Shown here one piece after another: positions 61,946-62,278 of a stretch of 62,278 bases of DNA. The notes beneath the pieces are model-generated. The model was given only the letters and a program-made list of their open reading frames with translations. It was not told the DNA's origin and made no database searches. The translations under genes were made by a program, and so were the position numbers. This DNA is from JBBQDZ01 sp038237515 (GTDB lineage Bacteria > Actinomycetota > Thermoleophilia > Gaiellales > Gaiellaceae). The first letter of the stretch is position 1; the number at the start of each line of letters is the position of its first letter. The DNA lies in contig JBBRYP010000019.1 of the NCBI GenBank assembly GCA_038237515.1, forward strand, positions 1-62,278, in the 5' to 3' direction.

Positions 61946-62176
61946 CACGTGTCTGCCGGGTCGAGCCCGCCGCCGATCTCACACTCGGCGCGCCCGTGTG
62001 AACCATCGCGCCTTAAAGTGGACGGACTCCGAGATGTGCCGACAGTTGGGAGCACTCGGAGACAGTCCACCCCTTTGGACGGACTCCACCTTAAAGGGTC
62101 ACCGACTAATCGTAGGCGGCAAGCGCTGCTTTTCGCGACCTGGGCGAGTGTTCGCGAATGATGCTCCTATGATTTG
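61946..62176. other. Non-coding end region of an IS110-type element
   Basis: 231 bp downstream of the transposase stop. TGGACGGACTCC occurs twice (62019-62030 and 62076-62087); CTCCGAG and CTCGGAG can pair between them, and AAGG/CCTTAAAG words flank both sides as an imperfect inverted repeat. It could be a structured RNA or the element's terminus. Confidence 0.4.
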
Positions 62177-62278
62177 TCAAGTCGTTGCGGTCACCGGTGT
62201 TTGGGTGTTGGGTACGCGGTAGAGGTGGCGGGCGAGGTAGCGCTTGAGCTGCCGAGCGGCTTCGCGTTGGGTCTTGCC
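62177..62278 (-). CDS. IS110-family transposase, C-terminal end only
   Basis: 33 residues reaching the window edge: GKTQREAARQLKRYLARHLY then RVPNTQTPVTATT and TGA at 62179-62177. The GKTxREAxRxLKRxLAR pattern is the usual C-terminus of IS110/IS116/IS902 (Transposase_20) DEDD transposases. The catalytic part is outside the window. Confidence 0.65.
   Translation of the reverse strand, partial: GKTQREAARQLKRYLARHLYRVPNTQTPVTATT

Overview
GC-rich (estimated by eye at about 65-70%), densely packed DNA with many GTG/TTG starts and stop-start overlaps such as ATGA, GTGA and TTGA. Together with the gene families (Oxygenase-NA/MGMT, short sigma-70, cyclases with an alpha/beta-hydrolase domain, MalT-like LuxR regulators) this suggests a soil-type actinobacterium. 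Class Thermoleophilia is a guess from gene style; no marker gene proves it.

Layout. (1) 1-316: end of an IS3-type element that has truncated a DUF899 gene. (2) 629-1724: cupin and VOC proteins. (3) 1839-10293 (minus): sugar-catabolic operon, with solute-binding protein, fused permease-ATPase, esterase, LacI regulator, fucose/arabinose-isomerase-like enzyme and FGGY kinase. It has a TTGACA-17-TAGAAG promoter and LacI-type palindromes beside it. (4) 10437-12366 (minus): ECF sigma factor, Oxygenase-NA and O6-alkylguanine transferase, a likely alkylation-damage operon. (5) 12586-13013: chimeric gene relic. (6) 13170-19993: histidine biosynthesis, with divergent hisA, then TrpR-like regulator, hisG, a short hisD, a hisC-hisB fusion, hisH, hisF and hisIE. 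(7) 20013-31691: mixed region with a response-regulator relic, a decayed Fic gene, cupin, APC permease, K+ channel, CASTOR/POLLUX-like channel, a zinc-ribbon miniprotein, a GT-C membrane protein, a cyclase and the principal sigma factor. (8) 31889-39249: SDR, homocysteine methyltransferase/MTHFR, a phosphodiesterase/5'-nucleotidase fusion and a SnoaL-like protein. (9) 39272-55432: tRNA-Asp carrying a 16-kb metabolic island bounded by a 47-bp direct repeat of the tRNA 3' part. (10) 55433-57674: displaced tRNA terminator, an intact IS630 element and a decayed tyrosine integrase. (11) 58050-62278: alpha/beta hydrolase, large LuxR-family ATPase regulator and the end of an IS110-type element.

The island is the most unusual part. 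It holds a ribose-type ABC importer, a MaoC hydratase, a class III CoA-transferase, a Gfo/Idh dehydrogenase and two solute-binding-protein homologues without visible signal peptides or a permease of their own. It also holds a LacI regulator and a divergent, tightly overlapped operon: RraA-like, L-fuconate-dehydratase-like enolase, an internally deleted SDR, creatininase-like hydrolase, NAD epimerase, a MetE-C-like protein and an SDR. The same 14-mer, GGTAAAACGATTTA, lies before both transcription units. The combination looks like acid-sugar catabolism, but the substrate and the MetE-like and CoA steps are unexplained.

Several otherwise conserved genes (K+ channel, CASTOR-like channel, cyclase, LuxR ATPase, Fic) are broken mostly by one-base changes in short G or C runs. 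This points to assembly indels or recent decay and should be resolved before any of them is called a pseudogene.
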